Position numbers and translations under genes: made by a program. This document shows, piece by piece, positions 10,796 to 21,562 of a DNA stretch of 64,000 nucleotides; within the stretch, counting starts at the first letter, position 1; each line of letters opens with the position of its first letter. Below the pieces are notes generated by a model that was given only the letters and a program-made list of their open reading frames with translations, ran no database searches and had not been told where the DNA came from. This stretch comes from Jaapia argillacea MUCL 33604 (taxonomy: Eukaryota; Basidiomycota; Agaricomycetes; Jaapiales; Jaapiaceae): the NCBI GenBank assembly GCA_000697665.1, contig KL197712.1:254991-318990 (forward strand). Direction: 5' to 3'.

Positions 10796-11068
10796 TAAGA
10801 ACATATGGTAGATGAAATCTTCATCATCATAATATTCATAAATACCCGTCCGACTCATCCTCGTCGTCCACAACACGATCGACTTCGTCCCAGGCGACAT
10901 TCCCAACGGTCTTCCCAACCCCATCAACATCACCTTGTTTGATAAGGGCTGGGAGGTTGACCCAAAGCAACCTGGCCAATTGTATCGGATGAGAATGCAG
11001 CCAGATATGTCGGTGGATACTTTGTGCTGTCCAAAGCGTGTCGTTAACGACACGTTGCGTGGCCATGG
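10796..11068 (-). pseudogene. Internally deleted F-box copy (scar)
   Basis: Read on the minus strand, 11068 down to about 10946 matches the shared F-box promoter/leader (TTGGCCAGGTTGCTTTGG, CTCCCAGCCCT). It is joined directly to the last ~45 codons of the family: GNVAWDEVDR and an acidic DDEDESDG ending. The whole F-box and leucine-rich body, about 1.75 kb, is absent. So this is a sixth former member of the cluster that lost its centre by deletion. Junction position is uncertain by a few bases. Confidence 0.75.
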
Positions 11069-11202
11069 TGTAACGAACAAGGCACATCTACACTGGTGCG
11101 AACTCTGACCTGTACTTAGACTGTAGCGCTAGGGTTGGTCGTAAACAGAGACGCTCCAAATTGTACATTCCATCCTCAGACAACCTCGCGACAAAGAAGT
11201 CC

Positions 11203-13020
11203 CTAATATACTTCATAGAAGTCCTCATCACCGTAGCCACGATCACTCTCATCTGATTCCCCATTAGCACAATGTCCGTCCCAATCAATACTTCCAACAT
11301 TCTCCCCAATCCGATCAACAACATCTCGATCAATATGCTGACACTCTCCTAACACCAACATCTCCACTCTCCTCCCACATTTCTCTCTCCATGTTAATGT
11401 GTCCACAAGAACTTTGATGAAGGGAGCTGAGCTGTCGCCATAGAAGAATTCTTCAAGGTTGGCGTCTTGGATGGAGAGGGTTATGAGATTCGGCAGGAGG
11501 ATTGAGCTTCCAGTCCTATTATCAGGGGCCGGACTCGAGCTGGACGATGACCCTGTCATCGCTGCCACAGGACCAGCTGGTCCAACAGTCACCAGTTCAT
11601 TCTTGGCCCTCAGCTCACGCTTCCGGAGAGCAGCGAGAATCTCAAAACATGCTCTTCCCACTACAGTCAAGGTCCTCACTCCCCGCAATTTCTCGAACAG
11701 ACCTCTCCACCAGATTTCCTTCATCGCACCCACACTGCCACCGTCCATAGTGATGGCATGGATCTCTTCCAAACATGTCAAATTCATCGTCCAGCATCCT
11801 TGTGTGAGGATACTCCCGGTGGATGTTGATGCGGACTCGGATGGAACCTCTACTAACCCCAGATAAATCTCTATATGAGGCGTTGGGTGCAAACGTAGAG
11901 CAGCGACACCTTCGGCAGCGTCAATGTTCCCTGCCATGGAGTGAGAAGGGGCAAAGGGGCAGTCGTAACCTCTCAGAGTGATTGCAGACCAAGAACTTGA
12001 TATCTGTAGGGATAGGATGGGTACGGATATACCAAGGTTTTTGGCGGAGGCGAAGAGAGAAGTAAAGTGTGATAAGGTGGGATCAGATATCGAGAGTTTG
12101 AGGGCCGTGGTGGTGGGGAGAGAGAGCGAGGAGAGTAGGTGCGAACAGCAAAGGGCTTCACCTTCGAGGTGGAGGAAGATTAGCACGGCTAGGAGGACGG
12201 TGAGATGCCTTGGATGGGAATTGGAAGATGTAGGGGGTAGACAATTGATTAGAGTGAGTGATTCCAATTGAGGGTTACTCCTCAGGATCTCGAGCAGTGT
12301 CGTGAGAGTGGGTCTCCCAAATTCCTGTCCTGAGTTTATGCTAAGTTTCAAAGATGTTAATCCACTCAACATGGGGGAATCCCAGCTCGGAGTACAGCCA
12401 GTCAAATCGAGTCGGCGAAGCTAGGGGGTTACAAGGCTGAACGCGTCTTTGGGGATGAGGAAGGCATCTCGAGTTATCCAAACACATATCCTGAGTGAGC
12501 TGAGGAGGGGTGCTGGGGAAGAGAGTGGTAAAGTCCTGAGATCGGAGGGTTTCAATTCGAGCACTAAGTCTCGGATGCGAGACATGTGCTCCAGAGCCAT
12601 GCGAATTTGAGGCATGAGTCTGGAGAATTGAGAAGTAACGTTGACTTCGAGTGGCGCCATCTTTGAACGTGTAATCATCTCAGGCACCCACTTAGGTCTG
12701 TGGAATGGCAGCGAACACCATAAACTCGGAGTAGCGACGGCAACTTCCCTCCAATATCGACAGACATATGTTATCGCTATCCACCAGACAGCGGGGCGCC
12801 CAAAAGCATACTCAAGCGAAAGGTCGCGTTGCTTGGCATATTGGACAAATATGTTTGCAAGAACTTCAGATGGGAGACGAGAAATGGGCACGAGAGAGTT
12901 GCGTTTAGTACGCAGTTCGCGGATGGATTCGAGATGCGCGGCGATCTCGGAGTCGATGCTGGCGAGAGCGGGGTCCGATTGATGGTTGGCGTCTGGCAGA
13001 GAAGCATTACGTTGTGCCAT
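11203..13020 (-). pseudogene. F-box-like paralogue 5 with one in-frame stop
   Basis: From the ATG of MAQRNAS (13020) to the normal acidic C-terminus the frame is continuous over 605 sense positions, except for one TAG at 12421-12423 (codon 200). The paralogues have TCG (Ser) there in the context VTPSLRRLDLTGC. The F-box (ISRLPSEVLANIF; TYVCRYWREVAVATPSLWC) lies before the stop, so a 199-residue truncated F-box protein could still be made. No frameshift is seen, which points to a recent nonsense mutation, a base-call error, or read-through. The leader upstream is intact. Confidence 0.8.
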
Positions 13021-13259
13021 TTTTTGCAATAGAGATGTGCTGAGATAAATTACGATACGGTCAACTGGGCATTGTGCAGACAAACAGTAACGACAGACTG
13101 TATCGCAGGACCAGGAGGTTGAGCCATAACAACCTGGGCAATTGGACCGGATGAGAATGAGGCCTGATGTGTAGGTGGAGGCTCTGTGGTATCCAAAGCG
13201 TATCGTTGCGGTGTAACTGTAAGCCTACCAAGTTGTGGTGTGGTGTTGCGGAGAAGATC

Positions 13260-13322
13260 ACGCGTCACATCTGGGTCACTAAGTGATACACGTGATATAA
13301 TTACGTACGCACCTTGACGCGT
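13260..13322 (+). promoter_or_regulatory. Two ACGCGT (MCB-like) boxes upstream of PIF1
   Basis: ACGCGT occurs at 13260-13265 and 13317-13322, within 120 bp of the PIF1 start, with a CACGTG between them (about 13289). ACGCGT is the binding site of the MBF G1/S factor in other fungi, which would suit a DNA-replication helicase. The same hexamer also occurs elsewhere in the window (about 8503), so this is suggestive only. Confidence 0.35.
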
Positions 13323-13377
13323 AAAAGGACTGTAAAAGGAAACTTGTGGACTTAGTGCAAGACGGCGACCTCAACAA

Positions 13378-15980
13378 ATGACGCCCCCTTCGAAAGCTCC
13401 AATGTCTGGTCTTCGAACAGTCAAACGCGACTATTCAGAACCAACACCTAGCCAAGACTCTGCCTCAGAAATTCCCTGGGATCCAACGCCTCCGAAACCA
13501 CTGACGGGCATCGAGAAAAGACTCAGAGACATCCAAGATGCTATCGAGAGTAAAATCACCTCCTCTGAACGACTCCTCAAGAAATCGCCGATGTTGACTC
13601 TTCCTAAATCTACCCCGACTTCCATGATCAATTCCGCACCAGCTTCCACCTCTCACTCGTTTCCGAACTCGAACAAGCGGCCTTTCAGCTCTCAGCAACC
13701 TGGACCTTCGTCCAGCGCGCCTCCGCCAGCGAAAAGGAGACAGCTGCCCGAGACTTGGGATCTACTCTCAAGCAGAACCGATTTCAGCGAGGAGCCACCT
13801 TTCCATTCGAATCACGCGTCGACGTCGGGATCGGGCTCGAGGTCCAACCCTATTAGTATTGGTGGGACGACGACGTCGGCGAAGGCAGCTTCAAAGCCTG
13901 CACCCGTGTTTTTGAGTAAAGAACAGACGCATATACTCGGTTTGGTGAACGATGGGATGAGTTTGTTTTACACCGGTAGCGCTGGTACGTGATCCACATC
14001 TCCTTATCACCTCTGGCGGTCCTTGGACAACTGTGATCTTATCGACGCGAGTTTTTGGCGCGCATATACCCTGTGCTCTTGGATTTGCGCATCCGAACTC
14101 TTGAAACGCTCCCAAAAGCTTGTAACTGGAGTTGACTTTTGTTTTTAGGAACGGGAAAATCGGTCCTCCTCCGAGAGATTATCAAGACTCTCAAGAAGAA
14201 GTTCATCAAGATCCCAGACGCGGTTGCCATTACAGCATCTACGGGTACGTCCTAACTTATTTTATCACCTTAGCCGATCTCACTCTTGGTCTATTCTTCG
14301 TACGCAACAGGTATCGCAGCGTGCAACATTGGCGGCGTCACCATCCATTCCTTTGCTGGTATTGGCTTAGGAATAGAAAGCGCTGAAGATTTGACCATGA
14401 AGATCAGGAAGAACAAGAAAGCAAGTGCCAGGTGGTTGAGAACTAAGGTATTGATTATCGATGAAGGTGGGTTTTGCATCTTATGACCATATTGCCGCGA
14501 AGGGGAAGTCTGATACTGGCTTAGTTTCGATGGTGGATGGCGATTTGTTCGATAAACTGGCTCGGATTGGGAGTTTATTGAGGAAGAGACCTGAACCCTT
14601 TGGTGGGATCCAGGTATATTTCCCTTTGTCTTCGCGTTGTTTCTTCACTCACCCTCCTGCCACTGCTCTCTTCTATCAATGATCACATAGTTGGTCGTGA
14701 CAGGCGACTTTTTTCAATTACCACCCGTAACGAAGGGCAACGTTCAAGTCAAGTTTGCTTTTGAAGCGACGCGATGGAATGAGTGTGTCCAAAAGACTTT
14801 TAATTTGACGAAGGTGTTCAGGCAGACTGATCAAAGTGCGTATTTCTCTCCCGCCGCACCTTCGAACGACCCTCAATACTAGATGCCGTCTTTCGCACCC
14901 CACAGCATTTGTCGACATGTTGAATGAGATGAGGTTTGGGAGATTGTCGGCGAATTCCATCGCGAGATTCAGGGCATTATCGAGGGAGGTTGAATATGAT
15001 GACGGTTTGGGTCCCACAGAACTGTAATTCCCTGCTCTTCTTTCCCTTTTCCATCCAGTGCTAACGCCCCACCCCAGCTTCCCCCGCCGCGAAGACGTCG
15101 ATCGATCCAACACTACTCGTCTCTCCCGCCTGCCGACTCAATCGCAGACCTTCTTCGCCTCTGATACGGGTCAAATCGAAGGGCCTCAGCGTGAAAAAAT
15201 GCTAGCCAATTTCATGGCTCCATCCCAGCTTACTCTCCGAGTCGACTCGCAAGTCATGTTGATCAAGAATGTTGACGAAACTTTAGTCAATGGGAGCATG
15301 GGGAAAGTGGTGAGGTTTGTCGATCCTGCTACGTATGGCACTGAGAGTGATATGGACGGGGAAGTTGATGAGATCGGTGGAGGGGATGGAAAGGGTGGGA
15401 AAGCAGGGAGTGGGGGGAAAGTGGAGAAGAAACCAGCCGGAAGTGGCAAGCTGTTGCCTATTGTCGACTTTGTGATTCCAGGGAGGAGGGAGACGAGGAG
15501 GGTTTTAGTCACCCCTGAGAGTTGGAAAGTGGAACTTCCGAACGGTGATGTTCAAGTTGCGAGATCACAGGTTCATTTTTTATCATCGTTTGTGGGGTTT
15601 GTTACTGACGCTGTTGCGCAGTTGCCGTTGATTTTGGCGTGGGCCATGTCGATTCATAAATCCCAAGGGCAGACTCTTGAACGGGTCAAAGTGGATCTTG
15701 GAAAAGTATTTGAAAAAGGTTGGTTCCACTATCGTCTCCCTCTCTACGCAGCCCTCGAGACTGATAATGTTGTATTACTCAGGTCAAGCATACGTAGCGC
15801 TTTCCCGTGCAACATCTCTCGAAGGACTTCAAGTCCTCAACTTCGATCCAAAGAAGGTAAATACGCACCTTCTGTCTGTTACCATACTGTCCGGGTACTG
15901 ATAGCAGATTGTCTGGATAGGTCACCGTGCACCCGAAGGTTGTGGAGTGGAGTAAAACTCTTGAAACGATCACAGAGTAA
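13378..15980 (+). CDS. PIF1: PIF1-family 5'-3' DNA helicase
   Basis: Ten exons join to 644 codons: 13378-13984, 14149-14244, 14311-14466, 14525-14613, 14691-14835, 14906-15023, 15078-15570, 15622-15718, 15783-15856 and 15921-15980. The N-terminal ~180 residues are Ser/Pro-rich and disordered. The helicase core then shows all key motifs: Walker [16 protein letters not shown], motif Ia [13 protein letters not shown], Walker [21 protein letters not shown], and the C-terminal [10 protein letters not shown] and [17 protein letters not shown]1 enzymes unwind G-quadruplexes and act on telomeres, replication forks and mitochondrial DNA. A 51-nt intron at 15571-15621 is in frame and stop-free, so retention would add 17 residues. 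Confidence 0.93.
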
Positions 15981-16369
15981 TGAGTCATTTGTCTTGGCGA
16001 TAACCAGGGCGGCTTCAATGCGTGGATGCTCGATCACACTTTTGTAACTTATTGTACTGTTTATGCGAAGTCGTGCATTTGTAAAATACAGTGGACATCC
16101 ACACTTATACGGCTACTACTTTTCTGCATAGGCTTTGAACCCATCCTCAGGGTGGTTTCTCTGCTCCTTCCATCCATCCTCTCGGTATTTGAACCAGGTG
16201 AGTACCCATTTCATCTCATTCTTTACCAAATCCACCTCCTGGAGCTACTGGCTGATTGTGATCATTACCATGTCATCCCCTTACGAGTAACAAACACCAC
16301 AATAACATATGAATACATATAACGGAAGAGAGTCTCTGCGACATTCCCTTCTGGCTCCCAGGAAGTCCT
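15981..16369. other. Convergent 3' region between PIF1 and FunK1
   Basis: No gene seen. The 3' untranslated regions of two convergent genes presumably lie here. Confidence 0.6.
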
Positions 16370-18841
16370 TTAGCTTTCACTTTCTTTCTCGTCTACACTT
16401 CGTAGCCCCGTATTACCCCTTTCCTGACCGCTACGGCCTGGCGAAAGCTGGCGGAGGACATCCCCAAGCCAAACTAGTGGTATCCCGACAGAGTGGTCCT
16501 TGATCTTCACGAAACATTTCTGGAGACCAACTACACCTTCTGGGAAAACAGTGTTGTCAATCGGGCCACCAGGCAAGGGAAGCTCGGCCTTTGAGTCAAG
16601 GTGTTTGAGCCTGAGTCCCATGCGATCGAGAGCTTTTGCAGGTGCTTGAAATACTGGGGGAAGAGTAGTGGTAATGTCGGATTCGAGGCCGGCTAGGAAG
16701 AACTGGTATCGAGATCGAGAGCCGAGGACACGGGGAAAGATTTCGTTTGCTCGTCGAATCCGGTGATCAACTTCCTCGACGCTTGTTTCCGCGCCCGTGC
16801 CATTTAAATACAGTGAGGAGATGGCGACCCACCACAGCGACTCGGTGTCGTGAAGAGGATTATGAGAAAATGAACACCGCGGCTCTGGGGGCGGTTGCGG
16901 AGGTCGCGGCGAAGCTGGACTGAATATATCTTCCAAATCATCCACTAGGCTGACGTGGTTTGCTGGCAGGTACGACTTGAACATGTAATCCATGAACTCC
17001 ACCTCAACGGACATGAAGTCCAGTGTTCCCTAGCGAACGAGCCGGATTAGCACTGTGTAAGTGAGGAGACTTAGAGAATGCACTGTCCGTACTGCATGAC
17101 CACCTTCCCCATCAATCTTCTTGGCGTACTCGAGATCGCATAGCTTGCCCCCGTCACCAACTTGGAGAATGTTGCCTGAACTGATGTCACGGTGAACCCA
17201 ACCACAAGCATGCATGAGATCAAGAGCTGCATAGATTGAACTTCCATTGCAACTTGATGAAGAGTTAAAGCGACCGACCCTTAGCACCATCTACCAGAAC
17301 ATGGAAGAACTTGTCTAATGATTTGACTTCAAAGACGGCGACGCCAACCTCCTGAAAGACAACACGATAATGCACCTGGGGGTGGACATGACGGGAGTGG
17401 GAGACGGGTGCACGAGTCAAATTAGGAGCATCAAGTGTGGGGGAAGCGCCGGAACTATTGACATCTGGACGGCTGAGAGCGAGGGGTTTGCACCACAGGT
17501 GGAATTTGCCAACGTGGCTACCGGAAACTTCTGCGTTTCGCATTGCGAGATCAAGTGTTCGGTCAGCAACGTTATCGATGAGGACGTCGCCATGAGTGAC
17601 AATAGTCAGGAAAAGCCGCTGAAATTCCTTGAGGGAATCTGGCCCTAAGGCTTCGACATCAGTTTGTAGTCGTTGGTAGATGTCTGCCTCCCGCAAACGG
17701 TCGACATCCACCCAAACATCTCTTAAGGCAACCTCTTCCCCAACCTCTTTTCCTTCATCGTTCAGACGGCGAGCTCGAAACACTCGAGTTCCCCGGCCTC
17801 GAATGGCGCCCGCACCCAAGTTTGAGAGGAACTTTGATGAGCGGAATTGCATGGCTTTTCCTTGGGAATGAACCGTAATGTCGAAGTAAGTTCTGTTGTC
17901 GGTTACATGACGAATGATGGTGGGGTCCCATCCCATTGAGACACGGCCACTATAGAGCACCGACGAGACGAATTGAATCAGCTTCTCATGCTCCTAAGTA
18001 AATCGTGCGCATTAAACATTCGGCTCCCGGAAAGGGATGGTCAAAGAACCCTCACGGTTATAAAATTGAACGGTTGGGTGACCAAGACAATTTGACGACA
18101 GCAAAACCATATCCTGGTGGTCGTGTCCTCGATTGTGAAGCCCAGGGTGAACCTGCGACAAGGGTCACTTCGCATGATGTGATGCATGCTCCAAATGACC
18201 TTTGCAGTGACCTAGAGATGGTGATAAGAAAATGACTGCAACCCAAGAGCCGAACTCACATCATCATCAAGACTGTTATTATCAGTGTTGGCTGTTTTGC
18301 ATTCCCCCGCAACACCAATATTGTACCAAGCACTCAAACGACTCTCCGACGAACTTCCACTCCTTACCGTCGAGGCGATAGGATCCAATTCAAAATATGC
18401 GTCTGGTCGTGTCAGGTTTGTTCGCTCCAAGTAAGGAACGCGATCGGGGTTATCGACGTATTGAAATCCTGCGCGTTGGCCGCCATCGCAACACGAGACG
18501 ATGGCTTGCACAACATTTTCTAGCCGTTTAAACACAGCTTGCTCTGTGCCGATGATTGTCGCAGGATTGAAGGGGAAGGCCGACCACCTGCCCCCAATAA
18601 TGTGCTTCTCCGCTATAAGCTTCTTCACGGAACTTGCATCGACGTGAGAGGGAGGCAGGATGTGGTCTGCGAAGTACTGGAAGGAGAGTTCTGGGACGGA
18701 GGAGCCGAGGTCCGCCAGGATGGCAGAACGGTCAAGGCTAGGAATTCCAGAACGATATGCACCACCGATGGCGTGCTTGACAATGGTAGGCGTTTCGAAG
18801 GTGATAGCAGATCCTCCCGAGGGGAGGGGGAGGGCGTCCAT
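16370..18841 (-). CDS. FunK1-type protein kinase
   Basis: Five exons (18841-18260, 18211-18056, 17993-17279, 17226-17084, 17029-16370) give 751 residues. FunK1 hallmarks are visible: a long N-terminal half containing the GWDPTI segment, the catalytic loop HRDISSGNIL (about residue 495), DLEYAKK in place of the usual DFG, and GTLDFMSVEV. The lysine expected in the small-lobe strand appears as Arg in VALRDVW (about residue 337), which may affect ATP binding. FunK1 kinases are expanded in multicellular basidiomycetes and presumed to be Ser/Thr kinases; the target is unknown. An alternative upstream start in another frame cannot be excluded. Confidence 0.87.
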
Positions 18842-19273
18842 GTCCTCTGGCGGTAAGCAAGTTAAATTTGGGGGTGGTCGGAGTCGACATGTTCAACTTG
18901 AGTACCTGAGCGGCCCAGGTCGTGGAGCGGCTCCACACAAATTAGAAGGCAGAAATATTACCAAACTCGACCATAGCCCATACGCGTACTTGTGTGGGCT
19001 GACCGACCGAGTTTTGGACTCCCCTTCACAGTTTGCAGGGACTAAGCATGATTTGATTGACTTGTCAGACTTCGGCTCACCTTGTCGGCTAGTTTCACTT
19101 CGATTTCCTCACGAACTTGCAAACGAGTTTTTACACAGTATACACGCCATAATATTGATACAAATGATGGGGTAACGCTACAAGATCGATGAAATAGGAT
19201 TGCTTCGGACGAAAGCCTTCAGGTACAAAACTAAATTGGGGAACCAATAATTGTTGGTGGGGTGGGGGTTGTC
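18842..19273. other. Gap between FunK1 gene and next gene
   Basis: No gene supported; it should hold the FunK1 promoter and the 3' flank of the next gene. Confidence 0.5.
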
Positions 19274-20384
19274 CTAGGACTTGCGTGGCGGCGATGCGAG
19301 GCGTAAGGTTGACGTCGACGGGTTCGTGTGCGTGATGGGTCGGAATCGTAGCCTGGACTTGGTGGAACGACACCATCGCTTGATGCGATGGAAGAAGGCA
19401 CGAAAGATGGATAATGGTGGGGTGATACGTAATTTGGGTTTGGATCGGTGAGAGGCTGGTTTTGAAGCTGTCGTTACTCGACCTCTCGAGTCGACATCAG
19501 GGATTTGGAGACGGACAGACAGGGTATCGACTACCTGAATGACCGGACGTCAGAGCAGACGGAAGGGAGATGAAAGGTTGGTAACAAACCGAGTGTGCCT
19601 CTGATTCACTCAAGGAGACGCTACCATCATAAGCATGCTCATAGTAGGTCTCTCCGGTGTATAGATATGGCAGTTCCTCGTCTTCATCGTACTCGTGCGG
19701 ATGTTGAGCCTGATGCTGTAGTTCGGCTTCTGATACCAACGAGACATCCACGCCGACTTCTTCGTCTGGAGCAGTGACGAGAATCCTAGGTGGTCCTGAC
19801 TCTTGCCTCGAATGTTCCTCTATCAACTGTTCCATCGCCTGTAGGTTTTCCCAATATCCTGAAGGGAGCCTTGGAGATCCCTCGTCGAACGTGCTGGCCG
19901 TCAAAGAGCGCCTGAAATCCGAGGTCAGGGCTGACTCGATGTTGACGTCTTGGTCGTTAGTTCTGTCATTCAAGGTTGATGATGGGGTCGATATTGTTGA
20001 ATTGGGAGTGTCAGCCGCATCCGTGGAGACATCCGGTGAAGGTTCGGGCGTCTCTGTGATAGAGAAAAGAGTAGATTTCGACTTGGATTTGGTTAGGCTG
20101 TAGGAGGGGAAAGCCAATTTGGCTGAGACGCTTGATAGGGTGTGGGTGGTAGAGATGTGAGGTAGGTCAAAGGTAGGTGTAGTGAAGGTACTTGTTGAGG
20201 CTGTAGAGCATTCATACTCGTGCTTGTGATGATATGGAACTTGGTCAAGCGTTCCTTCCATAAACCCGAGGGCGTTGATCCCGATGGAGAAGAGTGGATC
20301 CGAGGCTGAGTTTTCGGAGTTGAATAGGACGAAACCAATGTCATCTTCTGGGGAATGTGAGGTAGCTGAGGATGGTTGGGACAT
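19274..20384 (-). CDS. Uncharacterised low-complexity protein
   Basis: Two exons (20384-19590 and 19534-19274, 55-nt intron) give 351 residues. The N-terminus is MSQPSSATSHSPEDDIGFVLF. The centre is rich in Ser, Thr, Asp and Glu, with no domain I recognise. A stretch of acidic residues is followed by a basic C-terminus (FFHRIKRWCRSTKSRLRF) that could bind nucleic acid or act as a nuclear signal. The frame can be extended upstream only with a non-ATG codon or an unseen exon; an ATG in another frame lies at 20535. It may be intrinsically disordered. Confidence 0.55.
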
Positions 20385-21013
20385 TTGCACTGATAGGTTG
20401 GGTTTCGGTAGCGACGGGTTTCGAGGATAATTGGAAGACGGTGTGATGTGGTTGAAGGAGAAGAGCAGAGCAGTGTTCTTGCGAGGCTGCGGTTAGCGGA
20501 TGGCAGGGATCTGCCAGTGATTTGGAAGATGTCATGATGATAACATGTTGAGTTGCGTGGATGTACTGATGTGGTCTTGGATGTGTTTGCGGGTTTGACT
20601 TTGCCTGGCCACTGTCGCCCTCACCTGTGTCTGTGATCAGTCAATACTCGTGTCCATTTGACGCCAAGGGCAGGAGAACGCGAAGGGGAACCCCCCCAAC
20701 CCACGGCCGCTGATTTGCGAACCGATCGGCACCAAGTGCTCAAGCCCACCATCCACCAGGGGGCCGTAATTAGCTGCAAGGGGCTCCGAAAAACTGGTCC
20801 TGTGGGTGACAGAGTTTTGATTTCTCCTCTGTCGAGGGATCATATTCAGAAGATCACATCTGCAAAGCCGTAATCTCCTTATCTTATCATCGGGCAGCCT
20901 GCAAATAGGACAGTCGAACAAACAAGACTTCCGCTCAATGAATCATACGTGCACACAATGTAGTAAACACCTGCGTTGGGGCGAAATGGCAGGACAATGG
21001 CCTAGCATTGGGA
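20385..21013. other. Gap with no supported gene
   Basis: Only short open frames are present on both strands. It probably includes the promoter of the 19274-20384 gene. Confidence 0.5.
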
Positions 21014-21562
21014 TCAAGTGACGTCAAGTGGGAAGGGAACGCAGGTGTCGCGCAGTCGCGACGCTCCCTGGAATATTCGCCGGGGTGGGGCTCTATACCA
21101 CCAGGGTTTGGGCGACGAAAGAGTATACTTATCCCCACCATCCGACTGAGATTTTACCGTGGTTGTCGGGTATGATTGTATAGGAGGAAGATCGTAGTCT
21201 GAGATCCTGGAGTGTAATTGGGTTGACTTATGAACATTCCCAGCGTAGGTGAGACGATGCAAGGATAGATTAGCGCTCGACACGTCGAAAATTAGGACGA
21301 CATACCGTCGAGGTTTCAGACGCTCCGGGGACCCCACGACGTGGTAAAGCTTTTGAACCACGAAACTTCCCATAATCATGGCGACATCGAAACCGACGTC
21401 ACTGAATCCAGGATAGAGAGTAACCGATGTCGCCGGATCACGCCCAACGTCTGGTCCATGCCCAAGAGACTTGATTAACGCGCCTGATACACTGGGACGA
21501 ATATTTGTTGAGAGGCAGGCATCTAGTTTACCTTGAGCTTGGTGCTGGAAGCCAATCTCCAT
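21014..21562 (-). CDS. Doubtful ORF, hypothetical protein
   Basis: An ATG-started frame of 182 residues, MEIGFQHQAQGKLDA onward, with no domain I recognise. A GTAAAC donor-like site just inside the start, and open frames upstream, suggest it may instead be part of a spliced gene that I could not assemble. It ends just before the tandem-repeat region. Confidence 0.25.
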   Translation of the reverse strand: MEIGFQHQAQGKLDACLSTNIRPSVSGALIKSLGHGPDVGRDPATSVTLYPGFSDVGFDVAMIMGSFVVQKLYHVVGSPERLKPRRYVVLIFDVSSANLSLHRLTYAGNVHKSTQLHSRISDYDLPPIQSYPTTTVKSQSDGGDKYTLSSPKPWWYRAPPRRIFQGASRLRDTCVPFPLDVT

